Shown here piece by piece: positions 8,296 to 14,362 of a stretch of DNA of 18,728 bases (its first letter is position 1; the number at the start of each line of letters is the position of its first letter). Below the pieces are notes generated by a model. That model was not told where the DNA came from, did not search any database, and worked only from the letters and a program-made list of their open reading frames with translations. The stretch lies in assembly GCA_003488005.1 (NCBI GenBank), contig DNND01000130.1, positions 6,072 through 24,799 on the forward strand, given 5' to 3'. The DNA comes from Blastocatellia bacterium. GTDB taxonomy: Bacteria; Acidobacteriota; Blastocatellia; Pyrinomonadales; Pyrinomonadaceae. The position numbers and the translations under genes are program-made.

Positions 8296-8520
8296 CTAGA
8301 AAACATCCAGCGTCTTCAGGAATATTATTGCAACGACGGCCAAGCCGGCGGCAATCAGAAGTTTTTGCGCGACGGTTCGTTTACCGCAACGTGGACAAAC
8401 CATGGTCCAGGTGCCCCAACGCTCTTTGCAGTCGGGGCAATGCCGCCGATGTCTGGTCCTGCGTCGTATAAGAACGCCACCTGTCTCGGAGCGCGCAATT
8501 CTTCCGTGTCTCAACAACAT
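8296..8520 (-). CDS. Possible zinc-ribbon protein with one C-terminal membrane segment
   Basis: 74 residues on the minus strand, converging on the small ORF that ends at 8293. Seen: two knuckles, C28-PD-C31 and C42-PR-C45, spaced like a zinc ribbon, followed by a basic stretch and a single hydrophobic segment (about 52-69, LLIAAGLAVVAIIFL). Pairing a four-Cys ribbon with a clean transmembrane helix is unlikely to arise by chance. Against it, no Shine-Dalgarno precedes the ATG at 8520 and the first 20 residues look unstructured, so the true start may differ. Would be a small tail-anchored protein with the ribbon in the cytosol; function unknown. Confidence 0.45.
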   Translation of the reverse strand: MLLRHGRIARSETGGVLIRRRTRHRRHCPDCKERWGTWTMVCPRCGKRTVAQKLLIAAGLAVVAIIFLKTLDVF

Positions 8521-8666
8521 AAAATGGAATTGGGGAGGCGAGAGCTACAAGTTACTCTTCGATGATCGGAACTTCAAGTCTGAACCTAACCGCCCGCAAA
8601 AAAGGTCGTGCTGTCCTGGCATTAATTACCAAGCGCCCCAGTCAGAAAAATTTCCTGAATTTGCAG

Positions 8667-8695
8667 TTGCAAGCGCCTCGCTCAAGTTGTATAAC
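8667..8695 (+). promoter_or_regulatory. Sigma-70-type promoter for the candidate small RNA
   Basis: TTGCAA (8667-8672) and TATAAC (8690-8695) are separated by exactly 17 nt. This is the best housekeeping-type promoter I found in the window. Transcription should begin near 8701-8703, just before the structured region, and no coding frame follows on this strand. Confidence 0.6.
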
Positions 8696-8700
8696 GTCGC

Positions 8701-8812
8701 GCAACTGGGTGATGGCTGAATGCCTCACCCCGGTATAGCTAATTGAGTCTTCGGATTCTTAGCTATGCGAGAGAGCGGCGGCGGGGTGAGGACGTTGCCG
8801 CTCTATTTTTTT
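8701..8812 (+). ncRNA. Candidate free-standing structured small RNA, about 112 nt
   Basis: The segment has its own promoter-like element upstream and ends in a U7 terminator. Structure seen: a long hairpin ATAGCTAA-TT-GAGTC (8735-8749) with the extra-stable UUCG loop (8750-8753), closed by GATTC-TTAGCTAT (8754-8766), with one G-U pair and a 2-nt bulge. A C-rich segment CCTCACCCC (8723-8731) can pair with GGGGTGAGG (8783-8791), which is exactly the loop of the terminator hairpin, or partly with GGGTGA (8707-8712). The first would make a pseudoknot or antiterminator, the second would release the terminator. No open frame of note lies inside and the next gene is convergent, so a cis riboswitch is unlikely. 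It is not tmRNA, RNase P, SRP or 6S RNA by any motif I can see. Confidence 0.55.
8772..8812 (+). terminator. Intrinsic terminator of the small RNA
   Basis: Stem 8772-8782 / 8794-8804 (AGAGCGGCGGC against GTTGCCGCTCT, 11 pairs with two G-U), an 11-nt loop GGGGTGAGGAC, then A and seven T (8806-8812). This is the classic form, the clearest terminator in the window. Confidence 0.8.
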
Positions 8813-8864
8813 GTTTACAAGCTTTTGATGGCCTCCCTGAAATCAAAAGTGGCAACACCGGACG

Positions 8865-9386
8865 CTATTTGACCTTCGCCGCTGCAGCCCGGGCCAAACT
8901 CAGATGCGTCTTCAAAGTCGGCAAGGTCCGGGCAGCGAAAGCCTTGATATCAGCGTCTGCTCCGTTATCGGCCTCGTTTTGAAACTCGCCAACGTCCTTT
9001 TCGTGATCGCTTACCATTAGGTCCGTGTAGGCGCGATCAAATTCCGCGCCTCTCAGCTTCGAGAGCCGTTCCATTTCTGCGTGACCTTCAGGATCCATCG
9101 CCATGGCTAACGCAATCTTCTTTCGCATTGCGAGGCGTTTCAGCTCATTTCCAGCGCGCGTGTGATCAGTGACCATCCGCTGCCCAAATCGTTTAACTGC
9201 CAAACTTCTTGCGCGCTTCAATGCCAAACGCCCGAGGTCAACTTCCATCTTTCCGCCTTTGGCTGCATTCCTCACAAAATCCTCGTCAGCCGGAACTGAA
9301 TTCAAAGCCTTTGCCTTGCCAGGCTGAACCGCTAATAGACACATTCCCAAAAGCAACAGCATTACCAAGCGCAACTTCTTAGTCAT
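8865..9386 (-). CDS. Exported DUF4142 protein
   Basis: 173 residues with a signal peptide (basic MTKKLR, then LVMLLLLGMCLLAV; cleavage near KAKA) followed by an all-helical DUF4142 domain. Landmarks are DEDFVRNAAKGGKMEVDLGRLAL, FGQRMVTDHTRAGNELKRLA and FDRAYTDLMVSDHEKDVGEFQNEA, a four-helix ferritin-like bundle with conserved DH and HEK positions. The family is usually periplasmic or membrane-associated and its biochemical role is not established. AAGGAG seven bases before ATG 9386 is a good ribosome-binding site. It follows ku by 53 bp on the same strand and could be read through from the Ku operon, but with its own strong ribosome site the link may be incidental. Confidence 0.88.
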   Translation of the reverse strand: MTKKLRLVMLLLLGMCLLAVQPGKAKALNSVPADEDFVRNAAKGGKMEVDLGRLALKRARSLAVKRFGQRMVTDHTRAGNELKRLAMRKKIALAMAMDPEGHAEMERLSKLRGAEFDRAYTDLMVSDHEKDVGEFQNEADNGADADIKAFAARTLPTLKTHLSLARAAAAKVK

Positions 9387-9439
9387 AACAAATCTCCTTG
9401 TTAAGATTTCTTCCTGCGAACTTCCCCCGGCACTTAGAA

Positions 9440-10210
9440 CTATTTGCCGGCTAAACTTTTCTTTAACACCGCTACCAGATCGATTACCTTTGCAGGCTCG
9501 CGCTCTTCCGTTTCTACCTGAACCACGTTGCCGCGCTTTTTCGCCTTCTTTTTCACCAGCTTCAACAACGCTTCGGCTTGTTCGTCATGGAGCTTGGCGC
9601 CGGCGAAACTCTTTTTCGCTTTGCTGTCGATTAGCTTTTCAAACTTGCGCACTGTCGCCGCCGGAATCTTTTTCTTCTTTGGCAGGCCCAGGTCCTCAGG
9701 TGAGCGAAGCTCATCGGCGAAGCGCATCGTTTCGGCGCGTAGAATTCCGTGGTCCGAAAAAATTGCGACCAGGTATTCCTTGCCGCGCATAACAAACGTC
9801 GCCAGGCCGGCGAGTCCGTTTTTCTCCATCGTTTCCGCGAGCAGTTTGTAGGCCTTCTCGGAACCGCCCTCAGGCGTCAAAAAATAGCCGCGTTCAAAAT
9901 GGACGGGCGGAATGGAATCTTCTTTGACGAAACGCCTCAGATCGATGTCCCGACTCTTTTCGGGTGCAAGCCTGTCCAACTCCTCATCAGTGACAACAAC
10001 GTACTTTCCTTTCTCAATTTCATATCCGCGCACCAACTCGTCCGCATCCAGATCCTTCTCAGTCTTTTGTGAATAGTAACGACGCGCCAACGGCGCACCC
10101 TCGTCACCAAGCAGGCGCAGTGCGGTGCGGCTCGACTTGTTCGCCGGAAACAAATTCACCGGAACGCTGACCAGGCCAAACGTGAGTGTGCCCGACCAAA
10201 ACGGCCGCAC
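9440..10210 (-). CDS. ku: Ku homodimer-type DNA end-binding protein, copy 1
   Basis: Bacterial Ku, the ring-shaped protein that binds double-strand DNA ends and recruits the end-joining polymerase and ligase. Seen: the start MRPFWSGTLTFGLVSVPVNLF, then RRYYSQKTEKDLDADELVRGYEIEKGKYVVVTDEEL, DIDLRRFVKEDSIPPVHFERGYFL and FVMRGKEYLVAIF, all in the Ku core order. 256 residues, so core only plus a short Lys-rich tail ending VIDLVAVLKKSLAGK, which resembles the conserved Ku C-terminus that contacts LigD. Start GTG 10210 is chosen because Ku proteins begin at this point; upstream codons are not Ku-like. It lies 43 bp after the second ku and has no close Shine-Dalgarno, so coupling is likely. Confidence 0.95.
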   Translation of the reverse strand: MRPFWSGTLTFGLVSVPVNLFPANKSSRTALRLLGDEGAPLARRYYSQKTEKDLDADELVRGYEIEKGKYVVVTDEELDRLAPEKSRDIDLRRFVKEDSIPPVHFERGYFLTPEGGSEKAYKLLAETMEKNGLAGLATFVMRGKEYLVAIFSDHGILRAETMRFADELRSPEDLGLPKKKKIPAATVRKFEKLIDSKAKKSFAGAKLHDEQAEALLKLVKKKAKKRGNVVQVETEEREPAKVIDLVAVLKKSLAGK

Positions 10211-10253
10211 ACTTGTTTGCTCGTCTGACTCCTGAGCTTCTTTTCTGGCTTTC

Positions 10254-11039
10254 TTAGGCAGCGCGTTTCTCCTTCTTTAGCGATGCCAGGCTCTTGGCGA
10301 GCACGCTGTCGAGCGATGTCGTCTTGCGTTTTGTCTTAACGGCTTGAAGTTTGGGTTTGTGGCCCTTCGCCTTGCGCTCAATAAATTCCATGACCCGCTT
10401 GCGATATTCGTCTTCGAACTCCGACGCATCGAACTCGCCCTCAAGCATGCCGACGAGTTGCTTAGCCATATTTAATTCTTTAGCAGACGGTTCACGACCG
10501 GCGGGCTTTGGCAATTCGCGCGCCGAGATAACCTCGGCGACATTTCTCAAGGTAACCAGGACAAGGTAACCATCCTGAGCACGCAGTACGCCGATGTATG
10601 GCTTGTTACGCATGACCCAACGCGCGATTCCTTCGCGCTTGCGATTTTCCAGCGCCTCGGCCAGCGCGAAGTAGGCGTCGACGTCTCCATCCGGCCCCAG
10701 GTAGTACGGTCTTTCAAACCATTGCTGGTTAATCGATTCCGGCGGCACAAATTCCGATACCTCAATCTCGCGCGAAGGCTTCGGTTCGAGACTTTCCAAA
10801 TCTTCATCGGTAAGAATGACAAACTTGCCCGGCTCGATCTCGTAGCCTTTCTTAACTTCCTGATTGGTGACTTCCTCACCTGAGTCCGGGTCTACCATGT
10901 GCTGTTTCACCCGCATCAAGTGCTTGTCATCGAGCAGATGAAAACGTACGGTGCGATCGGCGACCGCGGAATACAGCTTCACCGGAATTTTCGTCGAACC
11001 AATCTTCAACTCGCCTTTCCAGATCGCGCGTCCAGCCAT
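10254..11039 (-). CDS. ku: Ku DNA end-binding protein, copy 2 (divergent paralogue)
   Basis: Second bacterial Ku in tandem. Seen: MAGRAIWKGELKIGSTKIPVKLYSA, VKKGYEIEPGKFVILTDEDLESLEPKPSREIEVSEFVPPESI, QWFERPYYLGPDG and GIARWVMRNKPYIGVLRA, the usual Ku blocks. 261 residues. It clearly differs from copy 1 across the whole length, for example KIGSTKIPVKLY against TFGLVSVPVNLF, so the pair is an old duplication or two acquisitions rather than a recent copy. Ends in a Lys-rich tail (SLDSVLAKSLASLKKEKRAA). ATG 11039 starts 3 bp after the stop of the four-CxxC gene, so these two are certainly co-transcribed. Tandem unlike Ku proteins may form heterodimers, as proposed for rhizobial Ku pairs. Confidence 0.95.
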   Translation of the reverse strand: MAGRAIWKGELKIGSTKIPVKLYSAVADRTVRFHLLDDKHLMRVKQHMVDPDSGEEVTNQEVKKGYEIEPGKFVILTDEDLESLEPKPSREIEVSEFVPPESINQQWFERPYYLGPDGDVDAYFALAEALENRKREGIARWVMRNKPYIGVLRAQDGYLVLVTLRNVAEVISARELPKPAGREPSAKELNMAKQLVGMLEGEFDASEFEDEYRKRVMEFIERKAKGHKPKLQAVKTKRKTTSLDSVLAKSLASLKKEKRAA

Positions 11040-11042
11040 AAC

Positions 11043-11249
11043 TCAAGCAACCTCGACTTTAGCTTCATCACAACAGGTCGGACAGGAAATGTGCACTGCC
11101 GTTGTTTCCACAACACACATCGGACAGAGTGGTCCATCGCAGTCAATGCAGCGATATTCCGTCTCGTATAAATACAGGTGATTGCATGCCGGACAGACTT
11201 CTGTACCGACTTCCAGCCACCAAGGCAGCTCGCGTCGCGACTTTTGCAT
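11043..11249 (-). CDS. Small four-CxxC zinc-binding protein in the Ku operon
   Basis: 68 residues containing C19-PA-C22, C34-ID-C37, C42-PM-C45 and C56-PT-C59-C60, plus H24 and H53: enough ligands for two zinc ions, as in a double zinc ribbon or RING/B-box-like fold. No signal peptide or membrane segment; the N-terminus is MQKSRRELPWWLEVGTEV. I do not recognise a named family. Its stop is 3 bp from the Ku copy 2 start, so the gene is part of the NHEJ operon and its product probably meets Ku or DNA ends; this is inference from position. A good Shine-Dalgarno is not visible before ATG 11249. The even CxxC pattern and tight coupling make it a real gene. Confidence 0.8.
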   Translation of the reverse strand: MQKSRRELPWWLEVGTEVCPACNHLYLYETEYRCIDCDGPLCPMCVVETTAVHISCPTCCDEAKVEVA

Positions 11250-11296
11250 GACGGAAAAAATTAAAGCAGTTTCAGTTCCACAAGTAGGAAGTGAGA

Positions 11297-11899
11297 CTAG
11301 TTAGTCGCAGCGGCAGGCCACAGACGTCTAAGCAGAAAACCGAGAAGCCAGAGACAGGCGGCGACCAGCGCGCTCAAGACCAACCAGAATTTCCAGTAAC
11401 TGCTGAAGGTCGTTTCCCAACCATCCTGAATTCGTTGCGACAGATTGACGTTCATTGCCACCGGCGTTAACAGGCGCGAGGCGCCCTGGACAATGATGTA
11501 CCAAGCAAAAGCATAAGCCCAGGCGTTGGCATTCATCCTTACTTTCCTGAGCACCAGAATGCCGACAGACAATCCGCCCAGGTGCGCCAGCGTTGAAGAG
11601 ACGACACCATGGAATTCCGAGAGGCTCATCCTCCCGGTTACCAACATGCCCCAAGTCGGCACCACGTAAAGCCCCCAGACGACCAGCCCGGGCATGCTCC
11701 AAATTACTGCGACTCGGATGAGAAGCGCTTGCTCGAAAAGGATTCCTAACGCTAAGAGCAGATTTCCGATGTTACACATCCAGAGCATGTGACCAAGTTG
11801 GTTTACTTGCCAGTAATGGGTGGCCTGCGCCAAGAAAAACACCAGCGGAAGAAACCCGAGCAGGCGGAATTGTTTCTGGGAAAGGTTGGAGATGCGCAA
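11297..11899 (-). CDS. Polytopic membrane protein, first gene of the Ku operon
   Basis: 200 residues with about six hydrophobic segments (around 10-28, 38-58, 60-85, 99-118, 122-145, 167-192) and a short cytosolic basic C-terminus (RRLWPAAATN). Conserved-looking polar residues lie in the membrane region (THYWQVNQLGH, SEFHGVVSSTLAHLGG), but I do not recognise a family. The best start is TTG 11899; there is no Shine-Dalgarno and no nearby ATG in frame. It is 47 bp upstream of the four-CxxC gene on the same strand and divergent from rnhB. Whether it has a role in end joining or simply shares a transcript is unknown. Confidence 0.65.
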   Translation of the reverse strand: MRISNLSQKQFRLLGFLPLVFFLAQATHYWQVNQLGHMLWMCNIGNLLLALGILFEQALLIRVAVIWSMPGLVVWGLYVVPTWGMLVTGRMSLSEFHGVVSSTLAHLGGLSVGILVLRKVRMNANAWAYAFAWYIIVQGASRLLTPVAMNVNLSQRIQDGWETTFSSYWKFWLVLSALVAACLWLLGFLLRRLWPAAATN

Positions 11900-12031
11900 G
11901 GTGTTGCTAATGTGTTTACTCGGGCCGATTTGTTTTTTTTATCCGGGAACACTCGCCGCAGCGCGACTTTCGTTTTAGAATAACACTTCTGTTTACGCCG
12001 GCACTGGCACCGAAGACTTTTACCACGCAAC
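11900..12031. promoter_or_regulatory. Divergent intergenic region of the two NHEJ arms
   Basis: 132 bp between the membrane-protein/Ku operon (minus) and rnhB/phosphoesterase (plus). It must carry promoters for both. A TAGAAT hexamer near 11975 could be a plus-strand -10 but lacks a matching -35, and there is a T8 run near 11934-11941. No operator that I can name. Confidence 0.35.
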
Positions 12032-12901
12032 ATGCCATTACTCGAAGACTTACTCCATAAATCCATTCCGGAATTGCGGGAGATCTTTCTCGAGCGCCGT
12101 CGCCGTGTGCCCCGGGGTTTGCTTGAGGCGTTGGAAAGTGACAATCGCAACGGCGCGCACCAACTCGCAAAGCAAATTCGCAAACGCTATCGCAGCAATC
12201 GTTCCGAAGGGCAACGGCTGCACACGCTGTTGCGCTTTGAAATTGAGTTGTGGGCTCAGGGTTATTCGTTGGTTGCCGGAGTCGACGAAGCAGGAATGGC
12301 GCCGTTGGCCGGGCCGGTAGTGGCCGGAGCGGTGATTCTGCCGCAGAACTACAAACTGCGCGGGCTGAACGATTCCAAAAAGATTCTGGATCACGAACGA
12401 CGTGAAGAGCTCGCGCTTCAGATCAAGCAGGATGCGGTGTGCTGGGCCGTCGGCTTTGCCGAAGTCGAGGAAATAGATCGCATTAACATCTACCACGCCG
12501 GTTTGTTGGCAATGCAGCGCGCGCTTCTCGGCTTGAGCTGCCTGCCAAACTTCGTGCTGGTCGATGCGCGAAAGATTCCGCAATGCCCCGTGCCACAACG
12601 CGGCATCATCCACGGCGACGCTCTTTCCGCCACCATAGCGGCCGCTTCGATAATTGCGAAGACCACGCGCGACGCTCACATGCTTGAGCTGGATGCGCTT
12701 TACGCCGGGTACGGTTTTGCATCTCATAAAGGTTATCCGACGCCAGAACATTGTCGCACCCTAAAGGAGCTCGGGGCGCTACCAATCCACCGTCGCAGTT
12801 TTGGGCGTGTGCGCGAAGTGCTGGGTTTAGATCCGATCCAGAATGAACTCTTCGAAGAGCCGGTACCCGCACCTGAGGCCGCTGCTGTCGCATCCGCTTA
12901 G
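12032..12901 (+). CDS. rnhB: Ribonuclease HII with altered GRG motif
   Basis: Cuts the RNA strand of RNA/DNA hybrids and nicks at single ribonucleotides embedded in DNA. Seen in 289 residues: an N-terminal helical extension of about 75 residues (PELREIFLERRRR...LRFEIELWAQGY), like that of Bacillus-type RNase HII, then the catalytic DEDD set D85-E86 in VDEAG, D178 in LVDAR and D196 in HGDALSA, plus NDSKK (113-117) and YGFASHKGYPTPEH (227-240). The usual DEAGRGP loop reads DEAGMAP here, so the GRG that reads the RNA-DNA junction is GMA. The tail holds QNELF (270-274), a possible sliding-clamp motif. 55 bp before the phosphoesterase gene on the same strand, so probably an operon. No Shine-Dalgarno is evident. 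Confidence 0.93.
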   Translation: MPLLEDLLHKSIPELREIFLERRRRVPRGLLEALESDNRNGAHQLAKQIRKRYRSNRSEGQRLHTLLRFEIELWAQGYSLVAGVDEAGMAPLAGPVVAGAVILPQNYKLRGLNDSKKILDHERREELALQIKQDAVCWAVGFAEVEEIDRINIYHAGLLAMQRALLGLSCLPNFVLVDARKIPQCPVPQRGIIHGDALSATIAAASIIAKTTRDAHMLELDALYAGYGFASHKGYPTPEHCRTLKELGALPIHRRSFGRVREVLGLDPIQNELFEEPVPAPEAAAVASA

Positions 12902-12956
12902 AAAACCTTCACCGTTCCGCAACACTTAAAGCAACGCTTTAGGTTAGCTTTCTCCA

Positions 12957-13625
12957 ATGGCATCCTTAACCGAATACAAGAAGAAACGAAAGTTTAATAA
13001 GACGCCGGAGCCCGGGCCGGAGAAGAAGCGCACCAAGAGCGGCCGCCTGTTCGTGGTCCAGAAGCATCGCGCCACCCAACTTCATTACGATTTCCGGCTT
13101 GAGGCTGATGGCGTTCTTAAGTCATGGGCGGTGCCCAAAGGACCCTCGTTGGATCCAACCGTCAAGCGCCTCGCGATGCAGGTCGAGGATCATCCGGTCG
13201 ACTACGCGGACTTTGAAGGAGTGATACCGGAAGGTGAGTACGGCGGCGGCACAGTCATGGTTTGGGACATCGGTACGTATGAACCGGAGAATACGGACGA
13301 CGTTAGTGCCGCGCTGCGCAAAGGGGAGTTAAAGTTTTCCCTGAACGGAGAGAAACTGAAAGGCTCATGGGTGTTGGTGCGGACACGCGATCGACAATGG
13401 CTGTTGCTCAAGCATCGTGATTACTACACCACCGAAGAAGAGGTAACTGAGATTGCACCTGCTTCAATCCTGACGCGTCGCACCTTGGCCGAGATAGCCG
13501 AAGACGAAGGCGGCGACGTTAAGAAAGCGGCTACGGGCGATCCAAAAAAGGTGCCTCGTCGCACCGGCGTGAAGCGGCGAAAGAAGGGCGGCAAGAAAAA
13601 GGTCTGGCACAGCAAGGGAAGCTAA
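12957..13625 (+). CDS. Stand-alone LigD-type 3'-phosphoesterase
   Basis: Single-domain version of the N-terminal domain of LigD, which removes 3' phosphates and 3'-terminal ribonucleotides during end joining. Seen in 222 residues: FVVQKHRATQLHYDFRLE with H37, H43, D45 and R47, WAVPKGPSLDP (57-67), EDHPVDYADFEGVIPEGEYGGG with H79, and GSWVLVR further on; these match the metal and phosphate ligands of the family. The protein then has a Lys/Arg-rich tail of about 45 residues (RRTGVKRRKKGGKKK), probably DNA-binding. ATG 12957 agrees with family starts such as LTEYKKKRKFNKTPEP. No polymerase or ligase domain follows; those are separate or absent here. Probably co-transcribed with rnhB. Confidence 0.93.
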   Translation: MASLTEYKKKRKFNKTPEPGPEKKRTKSGRLFVVQKHRATQLHYDFRLEADGVLKSWAVPKGPSLDPTVKRLAMQVEDHPVDYADFEGVIPEGEYGGGTVMVWDIGTYEPENTDDVSAALRKGELKFSLNGEKLKGSWVLVRTRDRQWLLLKHRDYYTTEEEVTEIAPASILTRRTLAEIAEDEGGDVKKAATGDPKKVPRRTGVKRRKKGGKKKVWHSKGS

Positions 13626-13627
13626 GG

Positions 13628-13669
13628 TTAGTTCAACTAAAGCTGTATGCCCTCGCCCGCTCCGCGGGC
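13628..13669. terminator. Palindromes in the convergent gap after the phosphoesterase gene
   Basis: TTAGTT-C-AACTAA (13628-13640) and GCCCGC-TCC-GCGGGC (13655-13669) lie between two converging genes. Neither has a T-run, so a bidirectional stop signal is possible but unproven. Confidence 0.4.
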
Positions 13670-13676
13670 TGGAACC

Positions 13677-14246
13677 TCATCCCGCAAACAATCCAGCATA
13701 TGATAATTCACCATCGATGATTCGCGCGGCGCTGGTGTAGGGGTGCGACTGGTCGTGAGTGGCGTCGAGAATATGAATCACTTCCACGCCGCGCGCTTTT
13801 AGAAAATCAGAAATCAAACTGCGATGACAACGCCACCACAAGGCCTCGGCGCACATAATCGCGGCGCTCTTCTCGCCGGCAATCTCCAACAAGCGCTCAA
13901 TGCCCTGCTGAAACTCTTCGCTTTCCATATGGTCCGCGTAGCCCCGAAACGATGAGTTCTTCCAGGCCGTGTTCATAGAATCCTTGCGCGCTGGGCGGCG
14001 GCCACCTAGTTGAGGCAGGTGGAAATAAGCAATCTTGTTTGCGGGTAACGAAGTCGCGAGTTGTTGTTTATTGAACTGCGGATAGCGACGCGAGCCGGGA
14101 AAACTTCTCACGTCTATGAGCGCTTCGATGTGATGGGCGGCGAGGATCTCGTTGAACTCTTCGGCGGAGCGAGTTGAGTGGCCGACAGTCCAGATGCGAC
14201 TTGCTTTTTTCGTCGCAGCGTTACTCGTCTTCTCTTTCGTCGTCAT
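13677..14246 (-). CDS. DUF488 family protein
   Basis: 189 residues from ATG 14246, with AAGGTGG just upstream; a GTG at 14255 would add three. Seen: IWTVGHSTRSAEEFNEILAAHHIEALIDVRSFPGSRRYPQFNKQQL, LPQLGGRRP, FRGYADHM and a C-terminal CAEALWWRCHRSLISDFL. These are the usual DUF488 blocks, with the conserved Cys-Ala-Glu and CHR. The biochemical activity of the family is unknown; the invariant Cys/His/Arg suggest an enzyme or nucleotide/metal binder. It lies 117 bp downstream of the primase-polymerase gene on the same strand, inside the NHEJ island, which hints at a repair-related role but does not prove it. Confidence 0.9.
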   Translation of the reverse strand: MTTKEKTSNAATKKASRIWTVGHSTRSAEEFNEILAAHHIEALIDVRSFPGSRRYPQFNKQQLATSLPANKIAYFHLPQLGGRRPARKDSMNTAWKNSSFRGYADHMESEEFQQGIERLLEIAGEKSAAIMCAEALWWRCHRSLISDFLKARGVEVIHILDATHDQSHPYTSAARIIDGELSYAGLFAG

Positions 14247-14362
14247 GCATCCCACCTTGCTCGCGGCTTCAGCTAATGTTTTCTCTCAACTGTCTGCTTG
14301 CCGACCCTTGAAGGATTACCTCAGTCTCTCGGGCCGACGAACAAAACAGTTCATGTTGCCAC

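Larger units (their letters stand above)
7997..8664. other. Mostly non-coding stretch between the VWA gene and the small RNA
   Basis: Apart from the two short possible genes at 8171-8293 and 8296-8520, nothing convincing is seen. Overlapping plus-strand frames around 8238-8719 are Cys-poor or antisense to the zinc-ribbon frame and lack family resemblance or ribosome-binding sites. Confidence 0.5.

Noticed and set aside
8263..8565. Plus-strand frame of 100 codons in the spacer
   Set aside because: It runs antisense to the zinc-ribbon frame, has no ribosome-binding site and no family-like composition.
8701..8812. Cis-acting riboswitch controlling a downstream gene
   Set aside because: The next gene is on the opposite strand and converges, so there is no gene in cis to control; a free-standing RNA fits better.
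8743..8982. Plus-strand frame over the small-RNA terminator and the end of the DUF4142 gene
   Set aside because: It crosses a strong terminator and is the complement of a well-supported gene.
12050..12751. Long minus-strand frame opposite rnhB
   Set aside because: rnhB has all catalytic motifs; the opposite frame is a coding shadow.
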